64,000 nt of DNA from Psychromonas sp. 14N.309.X.WAT.B.A12 (lineage in GTDB: Bacteria > Pseudomonadota > Gammaproteobacteria > Enterobacterales > Psychromonadaceae): NCBI RefSeq assembly GCF_030397575.1, contig NZ_JAPNXS010000005.1, forward strand, positions 62,001-126,000, written 5' to 3'. Both the position numbers and the translations under genes were made by a program. The notes beneath the pieces are model-generated. The model was not told where the DNA came from and did no database searches. It saw only the letters and a list, made by a program, of their open reading frames with translations. This document shows, one piece after another, positions 27,592-36,714 of this stretch; the first letter of the stretch is position 1; the number at the start of each line of letters is the position of its first letter.

Positions 27592-27845
27592 GCAATAAAA
27601 TAAAGAATTTAACAAGAGCAGATTAGCCCCGCTCGGTTAACATCAAACTGATTAAAGAATATCAGTTGAAGCAAGATTTAACATGCAAATAGTATAAGGT
27701 GCCTCTAACCTTATCAGCTTTCTCAAAAGCACTTATCAAGTTATCACTTAATAAGACAAGCACCATTCATAACGTGCAAAAATTAATGTGCTGCTTTTAT
27801 CTGAAGTAGCACAATAAAGCCCTTCATTTTTAACACTTCCCAATA
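27592..27845. other. Gene-free AT-rich stretch
   Basis: No reading frame is credible. Two hairpins are visible: AACTGAT/ATCAGTT (27646-27667), and TGTGCTGCT/AGTAGCACA (27787-27813, one G-U pair), the latter followed by a loosely T-rich segment. They could end the 32-codon transcript or mark a small RNA; there is no stronger evidence. Confidence 0.35.
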
Positions 27846-27992
27846 ATGCCAATCACAATAAATAGCTTATCTATTTTATTTGTTAAAACAACCCGCTTTC
27901 TCGTTGTAAATTTCGTAAAGAGAACAGCCATTTACGCCTTGAATTAAACTGATTTTTCCAGCATGAAATTTAGATAATATATTTAATGTAAT
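27846..27992 (-). repeat. Dispersed intergenic repeat, copy C (inverted)
   Basis: The reverse complement of this segment follows copy A throughout: ATTACATTAAATA at its start, GGAAAAATCAGTTTAATTCAAGGC in the body (here abbreviated to its landmarks), TTTACAACGA, AAAATAGATAAGC, and TGATTGGCAT at its end. The end at 27846-27855 is well preserved; the other end has lost its terminal bases. Its orientation relative to the other copies shows the element can lie either way round. Confidence 0.7.
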
Positions 27993-28027
27993 CGACTTAA
28001 ATATATCGTTTTTTATTTTTTAAACAC

Positions 28028-28062
28028 AAAAAAAATGGCAACCCCTTACGGATTTACCATTT
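28028..28062 (-). terminator. Terminator of the cold-shock gene
   Basis: Read leftwards, AAAATGGTAA pairs with TTGCCATTTT (one G-U), followed by a run of eight T residues, 50 bp past the stop codon. Confidence 0.88.
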
Positions 28063-28111
28063 TCTTAGAATAGTTAGCAGCTTATTGAAGCGGCTAAAAT
28101 ATCACAGCAAC

Positions 28112-28318
28112 TTAAAGTGCTACGATACCTTCAGCTTGAGGACCTTTAGGGCCTTGGCTTACTGTGAATTCTACTTTTTGGCCTTCAGCTAAAGTTTTGA
28201 AACCTTCGCTTACGATTGCACTGAAGTGTGCGAATACGTCTGGACCAGCAGCTTGCTCGATGAAACCAAAACCTTTAGATTCGTTGAACCATTTAACTGT
28301 ACCTTGAACTTTAGACAT
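28112..28318 (-). CDS. Cold-shock protein, CspA family
   Basis: A 68-aa single cold-shock domain that binds single-stranded RNA and DNA and melts mRNA structure at low temperature. The RNP1 motif KGFGFIE (residues 15-21) and RNP2 DVFAHFSAI (about 28-36) are present. The length is standard. About 300 bp upstream are gene-free, consistent with the long structured 5' leader of cold-inducible csp genes, but I could not place a cold box. Which paralogue it is cannot be decided here. Confidence 0.95.
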   Translation of the reverse strand: MSKVQGTVKWFNESKGFGFIEQAAGPDVFAHFSAIVSEGFKTLAEGQKVEFTVSQGPKGPQAEGIVAL

Positions 28319-28621
28319 AATAATTATCCTGTTTGTATATTTGAAAACTGCCTTTAATAGGCTTGCATAGCGTAAATTAGGCTGGAACTTAAAAACTACA
28401 AACGAGGTATTATAACTAAAACAACGATATGGAGAATGTAAACAATAGGCTTTATTTCTGCTGACCTTTATAGTATCTGAACCCCAACTTAAGTCAACTA
28501 ATGATTAGTTTAAATGCGTTAAAAACATCAATAATTTACAAGAATCGGGAAACTATAATCTAAGAAAGGACAATATGTAGTGAAACTGCTAGCTTAATGC
28601 TAACAGCCACTATTTTTTCGC
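28319..28621 (-). other. Cold-shock gene leader and promoter region
   Basis: Three hundred bases without a gene between the cold-shock gene and the end of the urease operon. AT-rich; probably holds the csp promoter and a long leader. The weak inverted repeat around 28588-28612, just past the 62-aa gene, may end the urease operon transcript. Confidence 0.4.
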
Positions 28622-28810
28622 TTAAAGTTTAGCGTTTTGCTTTTTTTTATTTTTAAAGTAACTCACTGCTTTTACTATAACAACAGCAAGTAACATCCAA
28701 AATACAGCATGATAAAGCATATGTAATGCACCATCACCTAATGCATGGTCAGCGTGTGCAAAGGCTTGAGAAGTCAGTAATAAACTGAAGATAAACGTTA
28801 AAAATTTCAT
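28622..28810 (-). CDS. Small exported or membrane protein at the end of the urease operon
   Basis: A 62-aa protein with an N-terminal signal sequence (MKFLTFIFSLLLTSQAFA, likely cleaved after residue 18). A short histidine-containing segment (HADHALGDGALHMLYH) follows, then one membrane span (about 35-52) and a basic tail. AAGGA precedes the ATG, and ureG ends 30 bp upstream on the same strand, so it is co-transcribed with urease. The histidines facing the periplasm suggest metal contact, possibly nickel, but this is inference. It is much shorter than the known nickel permeases UreH, UreJ or HupE. Confidence 0.7.
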   Translation of the reverse strand: MKFLTFIFSLLLTSQAFAHADHALGDGALHMLYHAVFWMLLAVVIVKAVSYFKNKKKQNAKL

Positions 28811-28840
28811 GTTTTTTCCTTGTTAATTTTAAAAAGCAGG

Positions 28841-29452
28841 CTATTTCAGCATGCCCTGTGTTTCAATAAAGTCGATAATATCATTTAAACCTTGCTGTGT
28901 TTTCATATTACTAAAAATAAACGGTTTATCTCCACGCATTTTCTTCGCATCTCGATCCATCACTTCCAGTGAAGCTCCCACTAAATCAGCTACGTCTATT
29001 TTATTAATTATCAACAAATCGGATTTAGTAATGCCTGGACCACCTTTACGTGGAATTTTATCACCCGCAGAAACATCAATAACATATAAGGTTAAGTCTG
29101 ATAATTCAGGGCTAAAAGTGGCACTTAAATTATCACCACCACTTTCTACCAAAACAAAGTCTAAGCCAGGATGACGAGCGTGTAACTCATCAATAGCCGC
29201 GAGATTCATTGAGGCATCTTCGCGAATTGCTGTATGTGGACAACCACCTGTTTCAACCCCCATAATACGATCTGACGCTAAGGCATCATTACGAGTTAGA
29301 AATTGTGCATCTTCATGGGTATAAATATCATTTGTTACCACCGCCATTTCATATTTATCACGCAGAGCTAAACAAAGTTGACTCAATAAAGCCGTTTTAC
29401 CAGATCCGACTGGACCACCTACACCGATACGTAATAATTGTTTTTTTCTCAT
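28841..29452 (-). CDS. ureG: Urease accessory GTPase UreG
   Basis: UreG is the SIMIBI-class GTPase that, with UreD/H, UreF and UreE, drives nickel insertion into urease. The 203-aa protein has the P-loop [14 protein letters not shown] (about residues 11-24), the metal-binding CPH in [17 protein letters not shown] (about 68-84), [16 protein letters not shown] (about 102-117), and the guanine-specificity NKID (about 149). All functional residues are present. It lies 56 bp after ureF in the urease operon. Confidence 0.97.
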   Translation of the reverse strand: MRKKQLLRIGVGGPVGSGKTALLSQLCLALRDKYEMAVVTNDIYTHEDAQFLTRNDALASDRIMGVETGGCPHTAIREDASMNLAAIDELHARHPGLDFVLVESGGDNLSATFSPELSDLTLYVIDVSAGDKIPRKGGPGITKSDLLIINKIDVADLVGASLEVMDRDAKKMRGDKPFIFSNMKTQQGLNDIIDFIETQGMLK

Positions 29453-29508
29453 TCTATTTCTCTCATATTGCTAAAATAATTTGCATAAGCTTAAACTTCA
29501 ATTAGATA

Positions 29509-30204
29509 TTAGGAACGAAATAACCGTGTATATTGCGTTTCATGCCAAGCACTGGCCATCGCTAATCGCGGTAAACTTGCTCCAATGTCTGCATCATCAA
29601 TCTGATTTGCAATACTAATAGCAGCAGCTACTTTATCACTTAATTCAAACAGTAAATTTTGTGCCTGTGTTTGACCTAATGGCACCAACTTAGTCGCTGC
29701 AGCCACTTGATTATCTAAATATGTCCAGCAATACCCACTTTGCGCAGAGATTAAATCCAGCTCGCAAAGATAAGCAGCAATCGTAAACACACTCACAAAA
29801 CTACTTTCTGACTGTTTGAATAATTCATCGTATGGCTCACTATCAATACCATCTAATTGCTTTAATAAACGAATTAATGCTTTCCCCATTGCAACATCAG
29901 CAAGGCGTAATTCACTACTTTCACGACAAGCAATGAGGTGCTGATTATGTAATGCAAAGCTGACAAAATCCCCCTCTTTCAATGCTTGATAAAGTCGTTT
30001 TAATAACGCTAAGTCAGTGCGAGCAATCGATTCTTTAAGATTCAACTCAATCCAATCAAAGGTACTTTTTTGATTGTTTACCCAGCCCATTTCCGTTGCG
30101 TACTCCAATCCTTGTGAGAAAGAAAATCCACCGACGGGTAAGTTAGCACTGCATAATTGTAATAGTCGATTGAGCTTAATAGGGGTCGCTATATTAATGT
30201 TCAT
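29509..30204 (-). CDS. ureF: Urease accessory protein UreF
   Basis: UreF links UreG to the UreD-urease complex and acts as a fidelity check during nickel loading. From the ATG at 30204 ([19 protein letters not shown]) the protein is 231 aa, the normal length; the longer frame to 30276 runs into ureE and is not credible. The typical [20 protein letters not shown] (about residues 17-36) and the C-terminal [15 protein letters not shown] are visible. The start codon lies inside the last codons of ureE (11-bp overlap), which indicates translational coupling. Confidence 0.95.
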   Translation of the reverse strand: MNINIATPIKLNRLLQLCSANLPVGGFSFSQGLEYATEMGWVNNQKSTFDWIELNLKESIARTDLALLKRLYQALKEGDFVSFALHNQHLIACRESSELRLADVAMGKALIRLLKQLDGIDSEPYDELFKQSESSFVSVFTIAAYLCELDLISAQSGYCWTYLDNQVAAATKLVPLGQTQAQNLLFELSDKVAAAISIANQIDDADIGASLPRLAMASAWHETQYTRLFRS

Positions 30205-30670
30205 GATGGTGCCCAGCATGAGAATGGCGATGAGCATGCCCACTACCTTTACCATAAGCACCATTTTCAGGTGCAAATACTGCAGGTGTTTTATCGATTA
30301 TTAAGCCATAATTTTCAGCTAGTTCTTCTAATACGTGATCAGGTTTAAAACGTATCCATAACTCACCAACTTGTAATGTCGTATGACGGTTGCCTAAGTG
30401 ATAACAGACTTTACTAAACGTTAGCCAGTCCTTACCAATCGCAGTAGATACGGCTTCGGCTTGCCCTTTCACTTCGATTAATAACCCACATTCTGTTTTT
30501 AGGATTTCGCCCACTAAAAGAGGATGACCGCGATCTACAAAAATACCGATATCTACACCTTTATCTGTGACACCTTTGATGCGTGATTTCTTACGCGTAT
30601 CATGATCCAATGTAATCGAATCATTAATATCATCATGGGTATGATCCAACCTTTCAAATACTTGTAACAT
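30194..30670 (-). CDS. ureE: Urease accessory nickel chaperone UreE
   Basis: UreE delivers nickel to the urease assembly complex. The 158-aa protein has the N-terminal peptide-binding-like domain ([13 protein letters not shown]) and the metal-binding C-terminal domain ([13 protein letters not shown], with the conserved interfacial His). It ends in a histidine-rich tail ([19 protein letters not shown]), as in the Klebsiella protein, suggesting extra nickel storage. It lies 59 bp after ureC. Confidence 0.95.
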   Translation of the reverse strand: MLQVFERLDHTHDDINDSITLDHDTRKKSRIKGVTDKGVDIGIFVDRGHPLLVGEILKTECGLLIEVKGQAEAVSTAIGKDWLTFSKVCYHLGNRHTTLQVGELWIRFKPDHVLEELAENYGLIIDKTPAVFAPENGAYGKGSGHAHRHSHAGHHHEH

Positions 30671-30729
30671 TGTTTACCATTTTCCTATTATCTTGTTTTT
30701 ATTGTTATTTTTATAACGCACGTAATAAA

Positions 30730-32433
30730 TTAGAACAAGGTGTAACGCTGTGCTAACGGTAACTCCGTCGCAGGGTCACAAGTTAATAGTTCGCCGTTTG
30801 CGCGAACTTCATAAGTTTGCGAGTCAACTTCAATATTCGGCATCCAATCATTATGAACCATGTCTTTTTTACCAATATTACGAGTGTTTTTACACACCCC
30901 CACTAAACGAGTCATCCCTGCTATTTCAGGTACATTTTTATCGATTGCAGCTTGCGATAAAAAAGTCATTGACGTTTTAGCTGCAGCACTACCGAATGAT
31001 CCGAACATTGGACGATAGTAAACAGGCTGAGGTGTTGGAATAGAAGCATTTGCATCGCCCATTGGAGCAGCGGCAATAAAACCAGACTTTATGATCATTG
31101 ATGGTTTAATCCCAAAAAATGCAGGCTTCCATAATACTAAATCAGCCATTTTTCCTACTTCAATAGAGCCAACTTCATGACTAATACCGTGACTAATGGC
31201 TGGATTAATCGTGTATTTGGCGATGTATCGTTTAGCTCGGAAGTTATCGTTTCTCTCTGTATCAGGGGATAATGGACCGCGTTGTTGTTTCATCTTATGT
31301 GCAGTCTGCCAAGTACGCGTGATCATTTCACCAACACGTCCCATCGCTTGAGAATCAGATGAAATCATACTGATAGCCCCTAAATCATGCATGATATCTT
31401 CAGCAGCAATACTCTCTTTACGGATACGTGAATCGGCAAAGGCAATATCTTCTGGAATAGAAGGGTTTAAATGATGACAAACCATCAGCATATCTAAATG
31501 TTCATCAATGGTATTGACTGTATATGGTCTTGTTGGGTTGGTTGATGAAGGTAATACATTGGGCTCACCACAAGCACGAATGATATCAGGTGAATGACCA
31601 CCACCAGCACCTTCTGTATGGTAAGTATGAATAGTGCGCCCTTTAAATGCACCGAGTGTATCTTCTAAAAAACCTGACTCATTTAAAGTGTCAGTATGGA
31701 TAGCAACTTGTACATCGTATCGCTCAGCAACCGATAAACAATTATCAATAGCTGCAGGGGTTGTTCCCCAATCTTCGTGCAGTTTTAACCCACACACTCC
31801 AGCTTCAATTTGTTCTTCAATAGCTTTGGGTAAACTAACGTTTCCTTTCCCTAAAAAACCGAAATTCATTGCAAAGTCATTGGTGGCTTGCAACATTTTA
31901 TGAATATTCCAAGGTCCAGGCGTACAGGTTGTCGCTTTAGTCCCCGTTGCAGGTCCAGTACCACCACCGATCATAGTGGTCACACCTGACATTTGTGCTT
32001 CTTCAATCTGCTGTGGGCATATAAAATGAATATGAGCGTCTATGCCACCAGCCGTTAGAATTTGACCTTCTCCTGCGATGACCTCAGTACCTGCACCTAT
32101 TTCGATATCAATATTATCTTGAATATCAGGGTTACCGGCTTTACCAATAATAGCGATACGTCCATCTTTGATACCAACATCCGCTTTGACAATCCCCCAA
32201 TGATCCAGAATTAATGCATTAGTGATCACTAAATTAACGGTTTCAGAACATGATACTTGGCTTTGACCCATACCATCTCGAATAACTTTACCACCACCAA
32301 AAGTGACCTCTTCGCCATATTCAGTAAAATCTTTTTCTACTTCAATCCACAAGTCAGTATCAGCTAAACGAACGCGGTCACCCACTGTCGGACCAAACAT
32401 ATGCGCATAAGCATGCTTATCAATTGTTGCCAT
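30730..32433 (-). CDS. ureC: Urease alpha subunit
   Basis: The catalytic subunit of urease, a cytoplasmic dinickel enzyme that hydrolyses urea to ammonia and carbamate. At 567 aa it is full length. The nickel ligands and catalytic residues are recognisable by motif: HIHF (two His), the carbamylated Lys and His in [37 protein letters not shown], the flap MVCHHLNP (Cys and His), and the Asp in SSDSQAMGR. Nothing needed for activity is missing. It overlaps nothing; ureB ends 2 bp upstream. Confidence 0.98.
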   Translation of the reverse strand: MATIDKHAYAHMFGPTVGDRVRLADTDLWIEVEKDFTEYGEEVTFGGGKVIRDGMGQSQVSCSETVNLVITNALILDHWGIVKADVGIKDGRIAIIGKAGNPDIQDNIDIEIGAGTEVIAGEGQILTAGGIDAHIHFICPQQIEEAQMSGVTTMIGGGTGPATGTKATTCTPGPWNIHKMLQATNDFAMNFGFLGKGNVSLPKAIEEQIEAGVCGLKLHEDWGTTPAAIDNCLSVAERYDVQVAIHTDTLNESGFLEDTLGAFKGRTIHTYHTEGAGGGHSPDIIRACGEPNVLPSSTNPTRPYTVNTIDEHLDMLMVCHHLNPSIPEDIAFADSRIRKESIAAEDIMHDLGAISMISSDSQAMGRVGEMITRTWQTAHKMKQQRGPLSPDTERNDNFRAKRYIAKYTINPAISHGISHEVGSIEVGKMADLVLWKPAFFGIKPSMIIKSGFIAAAPMGDANASIPTPQPVYYRPMFGSFGSAAAKTSMTFLSQAAIDKNVPEIAGMTRLVGVCKNTRNIGKKDMVHNDWMPNIEVDSQTYEVRANGELLTCDPATELPLAQRYTLF

Positions 32434-32435
32434 GA

Positions 32436-32765
32436 TTATTTACCTCCCTCTGAGTCGCTTGGAATATCACCTTGAATATCTCCTCGGAAACCAAATACAC
32501 GACGCTTGCCGCGATAAGCAATCAAGGTAACGTCTCTTTTTTGCCCTGGCTCAAAACGTACAGCGGTACTTGAAGTAATATCTAGACGGTAACCTTTGGT
32601 TATATCACGCTCGAAAACTAAGGCTTTATTGACTTCGTAAAAATGGTAATGAGATCCAACTTGGATGGGACGGTCACCGGAGTTAGCAACACTGACGGTT
32701 ATTTTTTCACAACCAACATTTAGCTCTCGAGAGCCACTATCCGTTATAATTTCACCTGGAATCAT
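32436..32765 (-). CDS. ureB: Urease beta subunit
   Basis: Structural beta subunit of the (alpha-beta-gamma) urease trimer. The 109-aa protein begins [18 protein letters not shown] and contains [19 protein letters not shown] (about residues 29-47) and [18 protein letters not shown] (about 60-77), all hallmark sequences. It lies between ureA (13-bp gap) and ureC (2-bp gap), the standard bacterial order. Confidence 0.97.
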   Translation of the reverse strand: MIPGEIITDSGSRELNVGCEKITVSVANSGDRPIQVGSHYHFYEVNKALVFERDITKGYRLDITSSTAVRFEPGQKRDVTLIAYRGKRRVFGFRGDIQGDIPSDSEGGK

Positions 32766-32778
32766 AAACTTTACTCCA

Positions 32779-33081
32779 TTAAATAATTGGGTTGTGTACC
32801 GTCACCAACTTTGTACCATCGGGGAAAGTCGCTTCTACTTGCACTTCTGGAATCATTTCTGCAATACCATCCATCACTTGATCTCGGGTTAATAGCGTAC
32901 GACCGTAATCCATCATTTCAGCGACAGTTTTACCATCACGCGCACCTTCCATGATCTCCATAGAAATATATGCCATTGCTTCTGGGTAATTAAGTTTTAC
33001 ACCTCGCTTTAAACGACGCTCTGCTAATAACGCAGCAGTAAAAAGCAATAACTTATCTTTTTCTCTTGGTAATAAATCCAT
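32779..33081 (-). CDS. ureA: Urease gamma subunit
   Basis: The smallest urease structural subunit. The 100-aa protein starts [20 protein letters not shown], contains [14 protein letters not shown] (about residues 26-39) and ends with [18 protein letters not shown], matching the family throughout. It lies 12 bp after ureD. Confidence 0.97.
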   Translation of the reverse strand: MDLLPREKDKLLLFTAALLAERRLKRGVKLNYPEAMAYISMEIMEGARDGKTVAEMMDYGRTLLTRDQVMDGIAEMIPEVQVEATFPDGTKLVTVHNPII

Positions 33082-33093
33082 AATAATCTCTTT

Positions 33094-34008
33094 TTATGTA
33101 TGCCAAACTCTAGGTTGATTTGCTGCTTTATTTACTAATATGGGACGTAATATTTCCCATAAGTGTATAAAAAGCTGTTTACATTGTTGTGCGTGAGAAC
33201 CGAGATAACGCATTACTAATAGCCCTTCAATATCGGTAATGCTAATTGTGCTTTGAGCATTCACCTCAATCATTTTTTGGCGTAGCTGCTCAACTAAATC
33301 TGCGCGTTGTTGTTTATCAGTTAGTTGCTTTGGGGCATAAGCTAGAAAGGTCGCAAATACACTATGCCCAGCCAAGCCTGCAGGGTGAGTTAATAATTGG
33401 TTAGCAGGTGATAAAGCGATACGATCATGATAAATCAATTTTCCATCGCAAAATAAACGGTTGAGTTGGCAGTATTTACCCTCAACAAATGGTTGTGCTG
33501 AATCAGGCAGTCCAAGACAGGTTATATCCCAGCCTAAATAAGCACTGCTACTAGTTAGCTCGATATCCACTGTATTAAATCCATCAGCTCCTTCATAGAC
33601 GATGGTTTCTTGCGGAAAATTTTCACACTTAGCATCGGCTTCAATGGTGAAATTTGTCATCTGCGCTTGTTTAGTATCACCAATCTCTAAATTGGTACGA
33701 GCACGATAAAAGCGCCCAGCACCGGGCGTAGTAAATAAGAGATGGGCTTGTTCTTGAATAGTGACATTAATACGCAGTTCATCACCTGAAACAATACCCG
33801 CAGGTGGGTGTAAAAGATAGATATGAGCACAGTCACGCCCTTCAGGGTAAAACGCTTTTTGTACTGATAATGGCCCTTTACGTTGTGTAGCAGTTAATTG
33901 CGTACCCACAGAAGTATGGCTAAACTGCAAAGATAAATGAGCAAGCCACTGATTTTTCAATGGCTTACTCATCCTAGGTTTGATTTCATCAACAACTGTG
34001 TTGGTCAT
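33094..34008 (-). CDS. ureD: Urease accessory protein UreD (UreH)
   Basis: UreD is the scaffold that binds apo-urease and UreF and provides a path for nickel. The 304-aa protein has the family patterns STVG-like SHTSVGTQLTATQRKGPLSV (about residues 31-50), LLHPPAGIVSGDELRI (about 65-80) and the TTPGAGRFYRA segment (about 93-103). The ATG at 34008 has only a distant AAGGA; an internal ATG at residue 13 (after CCTAGG) is a possible alternative. It heads the ure part of the operon, 39 bp after urtE. Confidence 0.95.
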   Translation of the reverse strand: MTNTVVDEIKPRMSKPLKNQWLAHLSLQFSHTSVGTQLTATQRKGPLSVQKAFYPEGRDCAHIYLLHPPAGIVSGDELRINVTIQEQAHLLFTTPGAGRFYRARTNLEIGDTKQAQMTNFTIEADAKCENFPQETIVYEGADGFNTVDIELTSSSAYLGWDITCLGLPDSAQPFVEGKYCQLNRLFCDGKLIYHDRIALSPANQLLTHPAGLAGHSVFATFLAYAPKQLTDKQQRADLVEQLRQKMIEVNAQSTISITDIEGLLVMRYLGSHAQQCKQLFIHLWEILRPILVNKAANQPRVWHT

Positions 34009-34047
34009 TATTATCTATTAAATCCTTTAATTGATAGTAGAGTTAGT

Positions 34048-34743
34048 CTATACCGCTAAGTACTGGCTGACGAGTTGATCATCTAAGGCACTCATCTCCC
34101 CAGAGGCAATAACTTGACCTTTTTCCATGATATGGAAGTTCTCGCCAACGGCGCGAGCAAAAGGTAACTTCTGCTCGACCAAAATAATAGTCATTCCTTG
34201 TTCTTTATTAAGCTTTAATAATACATCTCGAATCAGTTGCACGATATTCGGTTGAATCCCCTCATTCGGCTCATCTAGAATCAAAATATCAGGGTTTAAC
34301 ACCAAAGCACGGCCTATCGCTAATTGCTGTTGTTGCCCACCAGATAAGTCCCCACCACGTCGATGTAGCATCTCTTTTAACACAGGAAAAAGTTTATATA
34401 TATGATTTGGAATGGTTTTACTTTCCTGTCGACTACAATTTAAGCTGATTTTTAAATTTTCTTCAACAGTCAATTGTGGAAAAATATGACGCCCCTGTGG
34501 CACATAACCAACGCCGATTTCAGGACGTTTTTCTACACTACTTTTACTCATATCCTGGTCGTTGATAATTAGCCTTCCCGAGGAGATTGGCAACAGCCCC
34601 ATGATAGTTTTTAATAAGGTAGTTTTACCTACCCCATTACGTCCCATAATGCAGGTGCGCGATCCTTTCTTTATGTTAAGATCCAGATCCCAGAGGATTT
34701 GTGTACCGCCATATTTTTGATTTACTGATGTTAATTCAATCAT
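34048..34743 (-). CDS. urtE: Urea ABC transporter ATPase UrtE
   Basis: A LivF-type ATPase of 231 aa that, with UrtD, powers urea import. Walker A is GRNGVGKTT (about residues 34-42), the signature LSGGQQQQLAIGRAL is near 133, and Walker B LILDEPNEGIQP near 154. The NEGIQP ending separates UrtE from amino-acid LivF proteins. The urtD stop codon is only 1 bp upstream, so the genes are translationally coupled. Confidence 0.95.
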   Translation of the reverse strand: MIELTSVNQKYGGTQILWDLDLNIKKGSRTCIMGRNGVGKTTLLKTIMGLLPISSGRLIINDQDMSKSSVEKRPEIGVGYVPQGRHIFPQLTVEENLKISLNCSRQESKTIPNHIYKLFPVLKEMLHRRGGDLSGGQQQQLAIGRALVLNPDILILDEPNEGIQPNIVQLIRDVLLKLNKEQGMTIILVEQKLPFARAVGENFHIMEKGQVIASGEMSALDDQLVSQYLAV

Positions 34744-34744
34744 A

Positions 34745-35554
34745 TTAGTCTTGCTCCTCGCCTAAGTACACTTCCCTCACTTGTTTATTGGCTTGCACTT
34801 CATCCATTGAACCCTCCGCTAATACTGTACCTTGATGTAAAACTGTTACCTTACGAGCAATAGATCGTACAAAAGCCATATCATGCTCAACGACCACAAC
34901 AGAGTGTTTACCTGCTAACGAGGTTAATAGCTCAGCAGTTCGCTCAGTTTCTTGAGTAGTCATGCCGGTTACTGGCTCATCTACTAGCAACAACCTTGGC
35001 TCAGCAGCTAATAGCATACCTATTTCTAGCCATTGCTTTTGACCATGCGATAAACGCCCTGCAGGATAATATCGCTCGGCTATTAAACCGATGGTTTCTA
35101 ACACTTCATCTATTTTGTTTTTTTGCTCTCCACTCAGCTTATGAAATAAAGAAGTTAAAATACCTTTATCACCAGATAAGCTCAGCTCTAGATTTTCAAA
35201 GACAGTAAGCGCCTCAAATACTGTTGGCTTTTGAAATTTACGGCCAATGCCGGCGCGTGCAATTTCAGATTCATCTAATTCCAGCAAGTCAATTTGCTGA
35301 CCAAAACTAACCTTCCCAGTATCAGGACGTGTTTTTCCGGTGATCACATCCATTAGCGTCGTTTTACCTGCGCCGTTTGCACCAATTAAACAACGTAATT
35401 CACCATCACCTATATACAAATTAAGGTCATTAAGTGCTTTGAAACCATCAAAACTAACACTGACATCTTCTACATATAAAATCATGCCATGGCGTGTATC
35501 GGGATTAAGGTTCTCGGTTGAATATAGCGGCGAACCATGTTTATTAACTATCAT
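34745..35554 (-). CDS. urtD: Urea ABC transporter ATPase UrtD
   Basis: A LivG-type ATPase of 269 aa. Walker A GANGAGKTT lies near residue 58, the signature region is RLSHGQKQWLEIGMLLA (LSHGQ in place of LSGGQ, usual for UrtD), and Walker B is LLLVDEPVTGMT. An internal ATG at about residue 24 (MILYVEDVSVSFDGF) would give a more compact protein, but the ATG at 35554 overlaps the urtC stop by one base and is kept. Urea specificity comes from the gene cluster. Confidence 0.95.
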   Translation of the reverse strand: MIVNKHGSPLYSTENLNPDTRHGMILYVEDVSVSFDGFKALNDLNLYIGDGELRCLIGANGAGKTTLMDVITGKTRPDTGKVSFGQQIDLLELDESEIARAGIGRKFQKPTVFEALTVFENLELSLSGDKGILTSLFHKLSGEQKNKIDEVLETIGLIAERYYPAGRLSHGQKQWLEIGMLLAAEPRLLLVDEPVTGMTTQETERTAELLTSLAGKHSVVVVEHDMAFVRSIARKVTVLHQGTVLAEGSMDEVQANKQVREVYLGEEQD

Positions 35555-36714
35555 TATTTATTCTCCGCAACAGGGGGGGTATTCTCTATATCACTCTGTT
35601 TACCTTGACTAGGAGGATCTAATTTATCCATTAAGTTAGTCACTAAGCCTGCTAAGCCTTTCGGTAATAACAAAGTGACCAACACAAACAAACCACCCAG
35701 TCCAAATAACCAAGCTTCAGGCATAATCGCGGTAAAACGTGTTTTGGCGTAACTCACGACGATTGCGCCAACTAATGCTCCATACAGAGTGCCACGCCCA
35801 CCAATCGCTACCCATATAACAATCTCAATTGAATTAAGTGGCGAGAACTCTCCTGGGTTAATAATGCCAACTTGTGGCACATAAAGAGCACCAGCCACAC
35901 CAGCCAACATGGCCGAGACAACAAAGATCCACACTTTATAATGTTCTGGTTTATAACCTACAAAGCGAACGCGACTTTCCGAATCTCTGATAGCTGTCAC
36001 TACTCGGCCCATTTTAGAGTTAACAATGAAGTGACTAATGCCATAACCGATTGCCAGAACAACAGCAGTAGCTACAAATAAAGCAAGTTTTGTTGTTGGT
36101 GACTGCAATGAGAATCCAAATAGCTCTTTAAAGTCAGTTAGTCCGTTATTACCACCAAAGCCCATTTCATTTCGGAAGAATGAAAGTAATAGCGCATAAG
36201 TCATTGCCTGCGTCATAATCGATAAATACACACCGCTAACTCGTGAACGAAACGCTAATGTACCGAAGATATAAGCTAATAAACCAGGTCCAGCAAACAC
36301 CAGTAATATCATGACTAATGCATTGTCCGAACCAGCCCAATACCATGGTATTTCAGTCCAGTTTAAAAACACCATAAAGTCAGGTAGCTCGGGATTGCCA
36401 TATACACCACGATCACCGATTTGGCGCATCAAGTACATCCCCATCGCATAACCACCTAGGGCAAAGAAGGCGCCATGACCTAAACTTAATATGCCGCAGT
36501 ATCCCCAGACTAGATCAACCGCTAAGGCTAGTAAGGCGTAACATAAATATTTACCCAATAGACTGACCGTATAATCACTCACATGTAAAGCTGAACCTTC
36601 AGCAAAAAAGAGATTACACACAGTTACATAGAGTGTTGAGATAAACAGTATTGCAATCACAACATGCAAACTGCTCATTTTTTTTATCATTGGTGAATTC
36701 AGTAAAGTATCCAT
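35554..36714 (-). CDS. urtC: Urea ABC transporter permease UrtC
   Basis: A 386-aa LivM-type inner-membrane permease with about ten membrane spans. Characteristic segments are VDLVWGYCGILSLGHGAFFALGGYAMGMYLM (about residues 61-91, shown only by its landmarks GYCGILSLGHG), FFRNEMGFGGNNGLTDFK, and GRGTLYGALVGAIVV near 302. The hydrophilic C-terminus is short. The start overlaps the urtB stop by one base. It forms the translocation path together with UrtB. Confidence 0.95.
   Translation of the reverse strand: MDTLLNSPMIKKMSSLHVVIAILFISTLYVTVCNLFFAEGSALHVSDYTVSLLGKYLCYALLALAVDLVWGYCGILSLGHGAFFALGGYAMGMYLMRQIGDRGVYGNPELPDFMVFLNWTEIPWYWAGSDNALVMILLVFAGPGLLAYIFGTLAFRSRVSGVYLSIMTQAMTYALLLSFFRNEMGFGGNNGLTDFKELFGFSLQSPTTKLALFVATAVVLAIGYGISHFIVNSKMGRVVTAIRDSESRVRFVGYKPEHYKVWIFVVSAMLAGVAGALYVPQVGIINPGEFSPLNSIEIVIWVAIGGRGTLYGALVGAIVVSYAKTRFTAIMPEAWLFGLGGLFVLVTLLLPKGLAGLVTNLMDKLDPPSQGKQSDIENTPPVAENK

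Noticed and set aside
30205-30276. Extended UreF N-terminus
   Set aside because: The extra 24 residues are the UreE histidine tail read in another frame; the ATG at 30204 gives the normal UreF length.
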